Shown here: piece after piece, positions 45,303 through 55,595 of the stretch
Layout: every line of letters begins with the position of its first letter
How positions within the stretch are numbered: the first letter of the stretch is position 1
Assembly (NCBI GenBank): GCA_002150995.1
Contig: MDHJ01000001.1
Span: 1,364,001-1,428,000 of the forward strand
Length of the DNA stretch: 64,000 nucleotides
Source of the DNA: Clavibacter michiganensis
GTDB taxonomy: Bacteria > Actinomycetota > Actinomycetes > Actinomycetales > Microbacteriaceae
Reading direction: 5' to 3'
Made by a program: the position numbers and the translations under genes
The notes under the pieces: generated by a model
What the model was told of the DNA's origin: nothing
What the model saw: the letters and a program-made list of their open reading frames with translations, nothing else
Databases searched by the model: none

Positions 45303-46238
45303 GTGCCCGAGCTCCCCGAGGTCGAGGTCGTCCGCGCCGGCCTCGCGCCGGCCGTGTCCGGCGCCCGCATCACGGGCGTCGAGATCCTCGACGCCCGCTC
45401 GCTCAAGCGCCACGATCCCCTCGAGGGCGCGTTCGCGGAGCTCCTCGTCGACCGGGTCGTCACCTCCGCCGTCCGCCGCGGCAAGTTCATGTGGCTCCCG
45501 CTGGAACCCGATGCCGGACGCGACGGGACGGGTCCCCGCGCGCTCGTGACCCACCTCGGCATGAGCGGGCAGGTGCTCCTCCGCGAGCCGGGATCCGACC
45601 CCGACGGGCTGCTCCGCATCCGCATGGGCATCGAGCACCCCGCGCACGGCGAGCTCGTCGTCGCGTTCGTCGACCAGCGGATCTTCGGGTCCATGGCCGT
45701 GGACCGGCTCGTGGCCACGACCGACGGGCACGCTGGCGGGCGGGGCTCGGACGCCGCGCTCGTGCCGACGCAGGTCTCCCACATCGCCCGCGACCCGCTC
45801 GACCCGGCCTTCGACGACGAGGAGCTGCTGTCGAGGCTCGCCCGGCGGCGCACCGGCATCAAGCGGGCCCTCCTCGACCAGACCCTGGTGAGCGGGATCG
45901 GCAACATCTACGCCGACGAGGCCCTGTGGGCCGCGCGGATCCACTACGCCCACCCCACGGACGCCCTGGGGCGCGGCCGCGCGCTGCGGCTCCTCGCCGA
46001 GGTGCGGCACGTGCTCGCGCGGGCGCTGGCCGAGGGGGGCACGAGCTTCGACGCGCAGTACGTCAACGTGAACGGCGCATCCGGCTACTTCTCGCACTCG
46101 CTCAACGCCTACGGGCAGCAGGGGACGCCGTGCCCCCGCTGCGGCACGCCGATCGTCCGCGAGGCCTTCATGAACCGCGGATCCCACCTCTGCCCGCGCT
46201 GCCAGGCGCTGCCCGACCCGGACGTCGCCGTCGCCTGA
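45303..46238 (+). CDS. mutM: Formamidopyrimidine-DNA glycosylase (Fpg/MutM)
   Basis: Base-excision repair glycosylase/AP lyase for 8-oxoguanine and formamidopyrimidines, 311 residues. Initiator-processed catalytic N-terminus PELPEVEVVRAGL (Pro2, Glu3), Lys in RRGKFMWLPL, H2TH region LVSGIGNIYADEALW, and the C-terminal zinc finger CPRCGTPI...RGSHLCPRCQ. It ends at a hairpin shared with a convergent gene. Confidence 0.95.
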   Translation: MPELPEVEVVRAGLAPAVSGARITGVEILDARSLKRHDPLEGAFAELLVDRVVTSAVRRGKFMWLPLEPDAGRDGTGPRALVTHLGMSGQVLLREPGSDPDGLLRIRMGIEHPAHGELVVAFVDQRIFGSMAVDRLVATTDGHAGGRGSDAALVPTQVSHIARDPLDPAFDDEELLSRLARRRTGIKRALLDQTLVSGIGNIYADEALWAARIHYAHPTDALGRGRALRLLAEVRHVLARALAEGGTSFDAQYVNVNGASGYFSHSLNAYGQQGTPCPRCGTPIVREAFMNRGSHLCPRCQALPDPDVAVA

Positions 46239-46253
46239 GCGGCTCGGGCGTCA

Positions 46254-46272
46254 CGCGAGGGGCGCCCTCGCG
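46254..46272. terminator. Hairpin between convergent mutM and GNAT genes
   Basis: CGCGAGGG (46254-46261) pairs with CCCTCGCG (46265-46272) across a 3-nt loop; flanking CGTCAC and GTGACG can extend the structure. Confidence 0.55.
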
Positions 46273-46285
46273 GCACGACGTGACG

Positions 46286-47404
46286 TCAGCGCGCGTCGTC
46301 GACGGCGCGCAGCCAGCTGCCGCTCGTCGCGACGTGCTGGAAGCCGAGGGCCTCGTTCACCGCGAGCATCGGCCGGTTCTCGTCGGCGTTCCAGGTGACG
46401 ACGCGGTCGACCTCGGGCGCCTCACGTGCCAGGTGGCGCAGGTTCTCGACCTTGAGGAGCATGCCGAGGCGGTGGCCGCGGTGCTCGGCCAGCACGAGCG
46501 TGTCCTGCTGGTAGGTGTAGGCGTGGCCGTCGGAGCGCCGGCCGCTGGGGGAGACGGCGATCTCGGTGAAGCCCACGAGGCGCCCCGTGGCCACGTGCTC
46601 GACCGCGGTCGTGAGACCCGTGCGGCCCGCGGCCGCGCGTCGGGCCTCGGCGTCCCGGATCCGGTCGGGGTCCCACGGGTCCTCCTCCTGCGGGAGGTCG
46701 CCCGCCGGCGTGTCCGTCGACATGCGCGTGTGCAGCACGGCGAGGTCGTCGAGCAGGTGCTCCGGGGTCGCATCGACCCAGGAGAGCACGCGGTAGTCGT
46801 CGCCCGCGGCGCGGCGGGCGTCGGAGAGGCGTGCGGCGAGCGTCGGCGCGGCCTCCCGGGTGTCGAGCGCGCTCGTCCGCGCGGTCTGGCCGAGGCGGTA
46901 GCCGGCGTCGACCGCGAAGCGCGACGACGGGTCGTCCGCCCCGACCGCGCCGACCCCGGTGGGCGAGGGGATGGGGGACCCGTCCGCCTCCGGGCGGTGC
47001 ATCGTGAAGGCCGTGAGCGTCCGGCAGCCCGCGTCCACGGCGATCCGCTCCACGCGCTCCCGGAGCTCCCGGCCGATCCCGCGCCGCCGATGCTCGGGGA
47101 GCACGGACACGGCGACGTCGGAGGTGGTCGGGTCGTTGAGCCAGGTGGAGAGGAGCCCGCGGCCGACGATCCGGCCGTCCACCCGCGCGGCGAGCAGGCG
47201 CTTCCGGACGTGGGCGACGTCGGCGTAGTCGGGGATGAGCTCCTGCGGCAGCCAGACGAACGCGTCGTGCCCGAGGTCGCGGGACTGGGCGCGGTTGACC
47301 ACGTCGGTGAGCGCCACGAAGTCGTCCCACCCGGCGGCGCCCGGAGCGGTCGGCGGGCGGACCTCCTCGACGGTGGAGGGCGAGGCGTCGGCGTCGTGCG
47401 GCAT
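46286..47404 (-). CDS. Tandem GNAT-domain acetyltransferase
   Basis: Protein of 372 residues with two Gcn5-type halves. The first has SVLPEHRRRGIGRELRERVE (acetyl-CoA motif A, about 98-117). The second has DTLVLAEHRGHRLGMLLKVE (about 294-313) and then VVTWNADENRPMLAVNEALG. Such duplicated GNATs occur widely in actinobacteria with few known substrates; some modify antibiotics or mycothiol precursors (MshD is also a tandem GNAT), but the sequence features are not specific enough to call MshD. The ATG has an upstream GAGGGAG site. Confidence 0.82.
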   Translation of the reverse strand: MPHDADASPSTVEEVRPPTAPGAAGWDDFVALTDVVNRAQSRDLGHDAFVWLPQELIPDYADVAHVRKRLLAARVDGRIVGRGLLSTWLNDPTTSDVAVSVLPEHRRRGIGRELRERVERIAVDAGCRTLTAFTMHRPEADGSPIPSPTGVGAVGADDPSSRFAVDAGYRLGQTARTSALDTREAAPTLAARLSDARRAAGDDYRVLSWVDATPEHLLDDLAVLHTRMSTDTPAGDLPQEEDPWDPDRIRDAEARRAAAGRTGLTTAVEHVATGRLVGFTEIAVSPSGRRSDGHAYTYQQDTLVLAEHRGHRLGMLLKVENLRHLAREAPEVDRVVTWNADENRPMLAVNEALGFQHVATSGSWLRAVDDAR

Positions 47405-47568
47405 GGGCGGCTCCCTCGGCGGTGGCGGTGACGCGCACGTCCGCGGCGGTCGGCGCTCCACCACGCTAGCGGCGGCGCGCGGCCGGACGCCGCCCGCGCG
47501 CGGCTCCCGGCCGCGACCGGCCCGTCCGGTACCGTGATCGGGACCACCACGCGAGGAGGGCGACGGGC

Positions 47569-50500
47569 GTGCACCTGAAGAGCCTGACCCTCAAGGGGTT
47601 CAAGTCGTTCGCGCAGCCGACCACGTTCCAGTTCGAGACGGGCGTCACCTGCGTCGTCGGGCCGAACGGATCCGGCAAGTCCAACGTCGTCGACGCCCTC
47701 GCCTGGGTGATGGGCGAGCAGGGCGCCAAGACCCTCCGCGGCGGCAAGATGGAGGACGTCATCTTCGCCGGCACCTCCACGCGCGGGCCGCTCGGCCGTG
47801 CCGAGGTCACGCTCACGATCGACAACGCCGACGGGGCGCTGCCCATCGACTACACCGAGGTCGCGATCCGGCGCACGCTCTTCCGCAACGGCGGCAGCGA
47901 GTACGCGATCAACGGCACGTCCTGCCGCCTCCTCGACGTGCAGGAGCTCCTCAGCGACTCCGGCCTCGGCCGCGAGATGCACGTCATCGTCGGCCAGGGC
48001 CGGCTCGACAACGTGCTGCGCGCCACCCCGGAGGAGCGGCGCGGCTTCATCGAGGAGGCCGCGGGCATCCTCAAGCACCGCCGCCGCAAGGAGCGCACGC
48101 TCCGGAAGCTCGAGGGCATGCAGGCCAACCTCACCCGCCTCAGCGACCTCGCGGGGGAGATCCGCCGCCAGCTCAAGCCGCTCGGGCGGCAGGCCGAGGT
48201 GGCGCGCCAGGCGCAGACGGTCGCGGCCGTGGTCCGGGACGCCCGCGCGCGTCTGGTCGCGGACGAGGTCGTGGGCCTCCGCCGGGCCCTCGCGGAGCAC
48301 ACGCGCACCGAGGAGGAGCGGACGACCGAGCGGATGGTCCTGCAGGAGCGGCTCGACCGGGCCGTGCTCCGCTCCGCGCGCATCGTCGAGGAGCAGGAGG
48401 GCGACGAGGTCGACGGCGCGCGGCGCACGGCGTTCGCCCTGGAGCAGGTGCAGGAGCGGCTGCGGAGCCTGCTGTCGCTCGCGCAGCAGCGGCTCGCGCT
48501 CCTCGGATCCGCGGAGGACGCCCCTGAGGCCGCCGGGGGCACCACGCCCGCCCAGGTGCAGGACTCGCGCGACGAGGCCGGCCGGCTCGTCGCCCTCATC
48601 GCGGTCGCGGAGGCGGGCTGGGCGTCCGCGCGGCAGGCGACCGCGGCAGCCCGTCAGGCGCTCGACGCGCTCGACGAGGAGATCCAGGCCCAGAGCGCGC
48701 TCGTGTCCCGCCACGACCTCGAGATCGCCGGGCTGCAGGGGCACGCCGAGACCGCGGGCTCCCGCCTCGCCGCGGTCCGCGGGAGGTCCTCCGCCAGCAG
48801 AACGCGCTCGACGCCGCGCGGGCCCGGCTGCAGGCCGCCGAGGCCGAGCGCGAGCGCGGGGAGGCCGAGGGCGAGGCCGACGAGCAGGGCGGATCCGAGC
48901 TCACGCGCGCCTACGAGGACGCGCAGGCCGACGTCGCGAGCGAGGAGTCGGCCATCGAGGCCGTGCGCGAGGAGCTGCACGCCCGCGAGCGGGAGCGGGA
49001 CGCCCTGTCCGCCCGCGAGCAGGCCCTCGCGAGCGCGCTGGACCAGCGCGACGGGTCGAGCGACCTCGTCGCCGCCGGACTTCCCGGCGTCCGCGGACTC
49101 GTCGCCGAGCACGTGCACGTCCGGCCGGGCTTCGAGGCCGCCGTCGCCGCGGCGCTCGGGACCCTCGCCGACGCCGTGCTCGCCGAGACCCGCGACGACG
49201 CCGTGGCCGCCCTCCGCCGCGCCGTCGACGACGACCTCGGACGCGTCGAGGTCGTGGTCGCGGGCGACGCCGGGTCCGCGGACGCCGATGCCACGCCCGA
49301 GGGCGCGGCGAGCGGTGCGGGGGGCGGCGCCCCCGTCGCGATCGCCTCCGTCGTCGACGCGCCCGACGGGGTCCGGCGGATCCTCGCGGGCGTCGTGGTC
49401 GTGGACGACCTGGCCCGGGCGGTCGAGCTCGCGCAGGCGCCGGACGCCCCCGCCACCGTGATCACGCGCGGCGGGGACGTGGTGTCCGCGCACGTGCTGC
49501 GCGGCGGATCCGGTGCCACGCGCTCCAAGCTCGAGCTCGTCGCGGCCCGCGACTCCGCCGCGACGACGCTCACGGGGGTCCGCGCCCGCATCGACGACCT
49601 GCAGGTCGACCTCGCGGCCGGCCGGGAGCGCCTCCGCGCCGCCCGCGAGCGCGCCGCCGCCGCCCTCGGCGGCCTCCGCGAGGCGGACGCGCGCCTCGCC
49701 GCCCACGCCGAGCGCCTCAGCCGCTCCCGTGCCCAGGCAGAGTCCGCCGCCGCGGAGCTCGCGCGCGTGCAGCGGGGGCTCGACCTCGCGAGCGCGTCCG
49801 TGGATGAGGCCGTGGCCGCGTCCGACGCCGCGCGCCGCGCGCTCGACGAGGCGCGGTCCCGACCGCGGCCGGTGCTCGACGCCAGCGGACGCGACGCCCT
49901 CGTCGCCGAGTGGGAGGCCGCCCGGGAGGCGGAGATCGAGGCCCGCCTGCAGGTCGAGACCGCGCGCGAGCGCGTCCGCGCGGAGCAGGAGCGCACGGTC
50001 GCCCTCGAGCGCCGGCTCGCCGCGGAGCGGGCGGCCGCCGAGGAGGCGGCCCGCCGTCAGGTCATCCGCCGACGGCAGATCGCGCGGGCCGCGTCCGTCG
50101 CCGAGGCCCTGCCGGCCGTCGTGCGCGCCGCTGACCGCAGCTCGACCGAGGCCCGGCTCGTCCTCGCGCGCGCCGAGGAGGCCCGCTCCGGCCGGAACGC
50201 CGAGCTCGCCGCGCTCCGCCGCGAGGAGGCCGACCTGCGGGCGCGCCTCCATGGGATCACCGAGGACGTGCACGGCCTGGAGCTGCAGATCTACGAGAAG
50301 CGCCTGCAGGTGTCGCAGCTGCTCGAGCGCGCGGCGAGCGAGCTGGGCCTCGGGGAGGAGGTGCTGGTCGCCGAGTACGGGCCCGACGTGCCGGTGCCCG
50401 ACGAGGCGCCCCTGCCGCCGCGCCGGCGGGCGCGCGTCGAAGATGCCGACGCCGATGCAGCCTCGGGAGCCGACGCCGCGGTTGCCGACGCCGACGCCGA

Positions 50501-51311
50501 CGCCGCGGACGACCCCGACGACGTCCCCGCCGCCGCCGCGGACGACGACCCGCCCGGCCCCACCCGCCCCTTCGACCGCGACGAGCAGCGTGCGCGCCTC
50601 GCGGAGGCCGAGCGCCGGCTCGCGCAGCTCGGCCGCGTGAACCCGCTGGCGCTGGAGGAGTTCGCCGCGCTGGAGCAGCGCCACCTCTTCCTCACCGAGC
50701 AGCTCGCCGACCTCCAGGCGACGCGGGCGGACCTCCTCACGATCATCGACGACATCGACCGCACCATGCAGGGCGTCTTCGCCGACGCGTTCGAGGACAC
50801 CCGCCAGGCGTTCGACCGCGTCTTCCCGATCCTCTTCCCGGGCGGCACGGGCAGCATCCACCTCACGGACCCCGACCAGCTGCTGACGACGGGGATCGAG
50901 GTGAGCGTGCGCCCCGCGGGCAAGCGCATCGAGCGCCTGTCGCTGCTCTCCGGCGGGGAGCGCTCGCTCGCGGCCGTGGCCCTGCTCATCGCGATCTTCA
51001 CCGCGCGGCCGAGCCCCTTCTACATCATGGACGAGGTGGAGGCGGCGCTCGACGACGCGAACCTCGGCCGTCTCCTCACGATCCTCGAGCAGCTCCGCGA
51101 CACGTCGCAGCTCATCGTCATCACCCACCAGAAGCGCACCATGGAGATCGCCGACGCGCTCTACGGCGTCTCCATGCGGCAGGACGGCGTGAGCGCGGTC
51201 GTGGGCCAGCGGGTCAGCCGCGACCAGCCCGCGGCGGCGCCCTCCGCGGGCCGGGATGCTGCCGAGCACGGTGCTGCCGCCGCCGCAGCAGCGGAGCCGG
51301 CCGCGCCCTGA
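47569..51311 (+). CDS. smc: Chromosome segregation protein SMC (frameshifted in this sequence)
   Basis: Condensin ATPase, 1247 residues after repair. N-terminal head with Walker [21 protein letters not shown], first coiled coil, hinge (about 500-640, [20 protein letters not shown]), second coiled coil, and a C-terminal head with [18 protein letters not shown] (signature) and [15 protein letters not shown] (Walker B/D loop). One base is missing in the G run 48781-48783 of the first coiled coil; LAAVRG then continues [20 protein letters not shown]. An Asp/Ala-rich acidic insert of about 45 residues lies near residues 957-1003. TACCGT at 47530-47535 and GAGGAGGG before the GTG serve as promoter and ribosome binding site. 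Confidence 0.93.
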
Positions 51312-51319
51312 CGCGCGGC

Positions 51320-51325
51320 TACGCT
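51320..51325 (+). promoter_or_regulatory. -10 box (TACGCT), leaderless ftsY transcript
   Basis: TACGCT ends 6 nt before the ATG at 51332. Confidence 0.5.
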
Positions 51326-51331
51326 GGGCAC

Positions 51332-52207
51332 ATGGCAGCCCGCACCCCCTGGTCCCTCTCCGGCGCGCTCCGCGGCATGTTCGCGAAGCCCACCATCGAC
51401 GAGACCACGTGGGACGACCTGGAGACGGCGCTCATCACGGCGGACTTCGGCCCCGACGTCACCGAGGCGACCATCGAGGACCTGCACGAGAAGGTCGACC
51501 GCTACCGCACCACCGACCCGCGCGACCTCCAGCGCATGCTCCGCGAGTCCATCGAGGAGCGCCTGGCGAAGCACGATCCGACCCTGAAGCTCAGCGCGCG
51601 CCCCGCCGTGATCCTGGTGGTCGGCGTCAACGGCGTCGGCAAGACCACCACCATCGGCAAGTTCGCGAAGTTCCTCCGCAACTACGGCCGCACGGTCGTC
51701 GTGGGCGCGGCGGACACCTTCCGCGCCGCCGCCGTCGACCAGCTCGCCACCTGGGCCGAGCGCGCCGGGGCCGACATCGTGCGCCCGCAGCAGCCCGGGC
51801 AGGATCCCGCCAGCGTCGCGTTCCAGACGGTCGAGCACGCGATGCGCACCGGCACCGAGATGGTCATCATCGACACCGCCGGCCGCCTGCACACCAAGGG
51901 CGGGCTCATGGACGAGCTGTCGAAGATCCGCCGGGTCGTGGAGAAGCAGTCGCCCATCGCGGAGGTGCTGCTCGTCCTCGACGCGACCACGGGCCAGAAC
52001 GGGCTCGCGCAGGCGCAGGCCTTCATCGAGCACGGCGGCGTGACGGGCCTCGTCATCACCAAGCTCGACGGCTCCGCCAAGGGCGGCTTCATCCTCAACG
52101 TGCAGGAGCGCACGGGCATCCCCATCAAGCTCATCGGCCAGGGCGAGGGCATCGGCGACCTCACGGGATTCACCCCCCACGTGTTCGCGCAGAACCTGGT
52201 GGGCTGA
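51332..52207 (+). CDS. ftsY: Signal recognition particle receptor FtsY
   Basis: SRP GTPase that docks ribosome-SRP complexes at the membrane, 291 residues. N domain ([12 protein letters not shown]-type helices) and G domain with [62 protein letters not shown] and [16 protein letters not shown]. The long acidic A domain of E. coli FtsY is absent, as is common in actinobacteria. Confidence 0.96.
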   Translation: MAARTPWSLSGALRGMFAKPTIDETTWDDLETALITADFGPDVTEATIEDLHEKVDRYRTTDPRDLQRMLRESIEERLAKHDPTLKLSARPAVILVVGVNGVGKTTTIGKFAKFLRNYGRTVVVGAADTFRAAAVDQLATWAERAGADIVRPQQPGQDPASVAFQTVEHAMRTGTEMVIIDTAGRLHTKGGLMDELSKIRRVVEKQSPIAEVLLVLDATTGQNGLAQAQAFIEHGGVTGLVITKLDGSAKGGFILNVQERTGIPIKLIGQGEGIGDLTGFTPHVFAQNLVG

Positions 52208-52252
52208 CCCGGGGACCGGCGTGCATCCGGCGCCGGTTAAGCTGGGACCACC

Positions 52253-53824
52253 ATGGCTACCTTCGGAACACTCTCGGACCGTCTCGCCGAGACCTTCAAG
52301 AACCTGCGCGGCAAGGGCAAGCTCAGCGCCGCGGACGTCGACGGCACCGTCCGCGAGATCCGCCGCGCGCTGCTCGAGGCCGACGTCGCGCTCGACGTCG
52401 TCAAGGCGTTCACCGCATCCGTCCGCGAGCGCGCCCTCGGCGGCGAGGTCAGCCAGGCGCTGAACCCCGCCCAGCAGGTCGTGCAGATCGTCAACGAGGA
52501 GCTCGTGGGCATCCTCGGCGGCCAGCAGCGGCGCATCCAGTTCGCCAAGCGCCCGCCGACGGTCATCATGCTCGCCGGCCTCCAGGGCGCGGGCAAGACC
52601 ACCCTCGCGGGGAAGCTCGGCAAGTGGCTGGCGAAGGACGGCCACACGCCGATGCTCGTCGCGGCCGACCTCCAGCGCCCCAACGCGGTGCAGCAGCTGC
52701 AGGTCGTGGGCGAGCAGGCGGGCGTCCCCGTCTTCGCCCCGGAGCCCGGCAACGGGCGCGGCAACCCCGTGCGCGTCGCCAAGGACGCCATGAAGCACGC
52801 GGCCGACAAGCAGTACAGCGTCGTCATCATCGACACGGCCGGCCGCCTCGGCGTCGACCAGGAGCTGATGAAGCAGGCCGCGGACATCCGCAAGGCCACC
52901 GACCCCGACGAGGTCCTGTTCGTCATCGACGCCATGATCGGCCAGGACGCGGTCGCGACCGCGAAGGCCTTCCAGGAGGGCGTCGACTTCACGGGCGTCG
53001 TGCTCTCCAAGCTCGACGGCGACGCACGAGGCGGCGCGGCCCTGTCGGTCGCCTCCGTGACGGGCCGCCCCATCATGTTCGCCTCCACGGGCGAGGGCCT
53101 CGACGACTTCGAGCCCTTCCACCCGGACCGCATGGCGAGCCGCATCCTCGACCTCGGCGACATCCTCACCCTCATCGAGCAGGCCCAGCAGGCCTTCGAC
53201 GAGGAGGAGGCCATGGAGGTCGCCGCGAAGCTCGCGAGCGACAGCTTCACCCTCGAGGACTTCCTCAAGCAGATGCAGCAGCTGCGGGGCAAGGGCTCCA
53301 TCAAGAAGATGATGGGCATGCTGCCCGGCATGGGCGCCATGAAGGAGCAGCTGGAGAGCTTCGACGAGAAGGAGATCGTCCGCACGGAGGCGATCATCCA
53401 GTCGATGACGAAGGCCGAGCGCCAGAACCCGAAGCTCCTGAACGGGTCGCGCCGGCTGCGCATCGCCCGGGGCTCCGGCATGACGGTCACGGACGTCAAC
53501 GGCCTCGTGCAGCGCTTCGAGCAGGCCTCCAAGATGATGCGGACCGTCGCCCGCGGCGGCATGCCCCAGATCCCCGGCATGGGTCCGATGCCGGGCGCGC
53601 ACTCCAGCCGGAAGCCCGTGCAGCAGAAGAAGAAGGGCTCGAAGTCGGGCAATCCCGCGAAGCGCGCGCAGGAGAACGCGGCGCTCGCGTCCGGCCAGCG
53701 CATCGGCGGCCCCGCCGCACCCCAGGGCTCCGGCTTCGGCCTCGCGGGGAAGCGGGCGGGCGGCGCCGACGGCGCGCCCAGCGAGGAGGAGCTCGCGTCG
53801 CTCCAGAAGTTCCTCGGCCGCTGA
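52253..53824 (+). CDS. ffh: Signal recognition particle protein Ffh (SRP54)
   Basis: Protein component of SRP, 523 residues. NG domain ([70 protein letters not shown]) and a methionine-rich M domain ([39 protein letters not shown]) that binds SRP RNA and signal sequences. A TAAGCT box at 52238-52243 lies 9 nt before the ATG. It is followed by a strong terminator. Confidence 0.96.
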   Translation: MATFGTLSDRLAETFKNLRGKGKLSAADVDGTVREIRRALLEADVALDVVKAFTASVRERALGGEVSQALNPAQQVVQIVNEELVGILGGQQRRIQFAKRPPTVIMLAGLQGAGKTTLAGKLGKWLAKDGHTPMLVAADLQRPNAVQQLQVVGEQAGVPVFAPEPGNGRGNPVRVAKDAMKHAADKQYSVVIIDTAGRLGVDQELMKQAADIRKATDPDEVLFVIDAMIGQDAVATAKAFQEGVDFTGVVLSKLDGDARGGAALSVASVTGRPIMFASTGEGLDDFEPFHPDRMASRILDLGDILTLIEQAQQAFDEEEAMEVAAKLASDSFTLEDFLKQMQQLRGKGSIKKMMGMLPGMGAMKEQLESFDEKEIVRTEAIIQSMTKAERQNPKLLNGSRRLRIARGSGMTVTDVNGLVQRFEQASKMMRTVARGGMPQIPGMGPMPGAHSSRKPVQQKKKGSKSGNPAKRAQENAALASGQRIGGPAAPQGSGFGLAGKRAGGADGAPSEEELASLQKFLGR

Positions 53825-53836
53825 TCCCCGGCCGAC

Positions 53837-53876
53837 CCGGAGGGCCCCTGTCGCGCATGCGGCAGGGGCCCTCCGG
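53837..53876 (+). terminator. Strong hairpin terminator after ffh
   Basis: 18-bp stem (53837-53854 with 53859-53876, one G-U pair) with a 4-nt loop GCAT, 12 nt after the ffh stop. Confidence 0.85.
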
Positions 53877-53961
53877 CGTCCCCCTCGACGCGGCGCCGCG
53901 CGCGTGCCACCGTGGGGTCAGCACCGCGGCGCCCGTCGCGGTCCAGCTTGAGGAGCCCCCA

Positions 53962-54339
53962 GTGTTCGCACCCGTCACCGCCTTCAGCGGATTCAGCGTC
54001 GACGACGTCCCCGCGGCGCTCGCGTTCTACCGCGGCACGCTCGGCCTCGAGGTCGAGGAGGTGCCGGAGATGGGGATGATCCGCCTCGTGCTGCCCGGCT
54101 CCGGCGCGCGCGTCCTCGTCTATCCGAAGCCCGGGCACGTGCCCGCCACGTTCACGGTCCTCAACCTCGCCGTCGACGACGTGGAGGAGGCCGTGGTCGA
54201 GCTCAACGCCCGCGGCATCGAGACGGCCATCTACGCGGACATGCCGAGGGACGCGCGGGGCATCATGCGCGGCAACGGGCCCGACATCGCCTGGTTCCGC
54301 GACCCGGCGGGCAACGTCCTGTCCGTCGTCGAGGCGTGA
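53962..54339 (+). CDS. VOC (glyoxalase/bleomycin-resistance fold) family protein
   Basis: Protein of 125 residues with the paired beta-alpha-beta-beta-beta VOC fold: [20 protein letters not shown] near the start and [17 protein letters not shown] at the end, the latter holding the usual metal-ligand Glu/Asp region. Likely a small dioxygenase or lyase-like or ligand-binding protein of unknown substrate. The GTG at 53962 has GAGGAG 8 nt upstream. Confidence 0.85.
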   Translation: MFAPVTAFSGFSVDDVPAALAFYRGTLGLEVEEVPEMGMIRLVLPGSGARVLVYPKPGHVPATFTVLNLAVDDVEEAVVELNARGIETAIYADMPRDARGIMRGNGPDIAWFRDPAGNVLSVVEA

Positions 54340-54382
54340 CGCCCCGACATCGGCACGTGCGGCACCCGCGGGCGCACGGCCG

Positions 54383-55582
54383 TCAGACCGCGCAGCGCCC
54401 GGAGTCGACGGGGGAGCTCGCCCCCGCCTGCTGGAGCACGGGCGCGACCTCGTCCAGCGTCATCGCGTAGCCGGTCTGCGCGTCGACGGTCGAGGTCGCG
54501 AACAGCAGCCCGACGACGCGGCCCTGCGCGTCGAAGAGGGCGCCTCCGGAGTCCCCGGGGCGCACGGTCCCGCGCACGGAGTACACCTCCCGCGTCACGG
54601 GCTGCTCGTGCTGGATGTCGGTGCCGATCGCCTCCACCACCTCGCGGATGCGCGCCCCGGTCGCCTGGTACGGCCCGCCGCCGGGGTACCCGGCGACCAC
54701 GGCCTCGTCCGCGGCCACGAGCTCCTCGCCGAGGGCGAGCGGCGCGGCGGCGAGGCCCGGCACGGCGAGGATCGCGACGTCGCGCGCGGGGTCGAACACC
54801 ACGAGCCGTGCCGGCAGCAGCTCGCCGGTGCCGCCCTGCTGCACGAACACCTCGTCGGATCCGGTCACGACGTGCGCGTTGGTCACGACGCGCTCGCCCT
54901 GCACGACCCAGCCGCTGCCGGACGAGGAGGTGCCGCACGCGGGGGCCGACGACAGGACCTTCACGACGCTGGACGCCGCCCGGCGCACGGCCTCGGGGAC
55001 GTCCTCGTCGGGCGCCGCGGTGTCCGCGATGGACTCCTCGCCGTTCGCGAACACCCGCGGGTAGCCGACGTCGTGCAGGGCGTCGTCGAGGGCGGAGAGG
55101 GCCGTCCCGCTGGAGACGGGGCTGACGCGGTCGAGGGCCGCCACGATGCGCGACGACGACGCCAGCTGCACCGCGGGGATCACGCCGCTGGAGCCGAGGA
55201 AGCCCCCGATGAACCAGACCGACACGGCCCACGCGGCCAGTCCCGCGACGGCGCCGACGCCCCGGTCGAGCCCGCGGGCGGCGCCACGGGGTCGGAGGAG
55301 GCGCGTGAGGACGCTCGCGACCTGCGCGAGGATCCCGCTGACGAGGGACGTCGTCACGAGCATGAGGAGCGCCGCGGCGAAGGTGCGCTGGATGCCGTCC
55401 GCGACCCCGAACTCGTCGAGGAGCGCCAGGAACGCGGGCGTGATCGCGAGCGCCAGCGCGACGCCGAGGACGATGCCGACGAGGCCCGCGACCGTGACGA
55501 TGGCCCCGCGGCGCCAGCCGGCGAGGGCGGCGAGCACGGCGACGACGAGGATGACGATGTCGACGGCGGGGCTCACCTCCAC
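54383..55582 (-). CDS. marP: MarP family membrane-anchored serine protease
   Basis: Protein of 399 residues: four N-terminal membrane helices of the CvpA-like type (IVILVVAVLAALAGWRRGAI first), then an extracytoplasmic trypsin-like domain. The catalytic triad is His in VVTNAHVVTG, Asp in VFDPARDVAIL and Ser in VRPGDSGGALFDAQG. Mycobacterial MarP is needed for survival in acid and oxidative stress through cleavage of peptidoglycan hydrolase partners. A pair of Cys (ACGTSSSG and the C-terminal SGRCAV) may form a disulfide. Start GTG 55582; an in-frame GTG at 55576 is possible. Confidence 0.88.
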   Translation of the reverse strand: MEVSPAVDIVILVVAVLAALAGWRRGAIVTVAGLVGIVLGVALALAITPAFLALLDEFGVADGIQRTFAAALLMLVTTSLVSGILAQVASVLTRLLRPRGAARGLDRGVGAVAGLAAWAVSVWFIGGFLGSSGVIPAVQLASSSRIVAALDRVSPVSSGTALSALDDALHDVGYPRVFANGEESIADTAAPDEDVPEAVRRAASSVVKVLSSAPACGTSSSGSGWVVQGERVVTNAHVVTGSDEVFVQQGGTGELLPARLVVFDPARDVAILAVPGLAAAPLALGEELVAADEAVVAGYPGGGPYQATGARIREVVEAIGTDIQHEQPVTREVYSVRGTVRPGDSGGALFDAQGRVVGLLFATSTVDAQTGYAMTLDEVAPVLQQAGASSPVDSGRCAV

Positions 55583-55595
55583 AGTGTGCCCCGCG

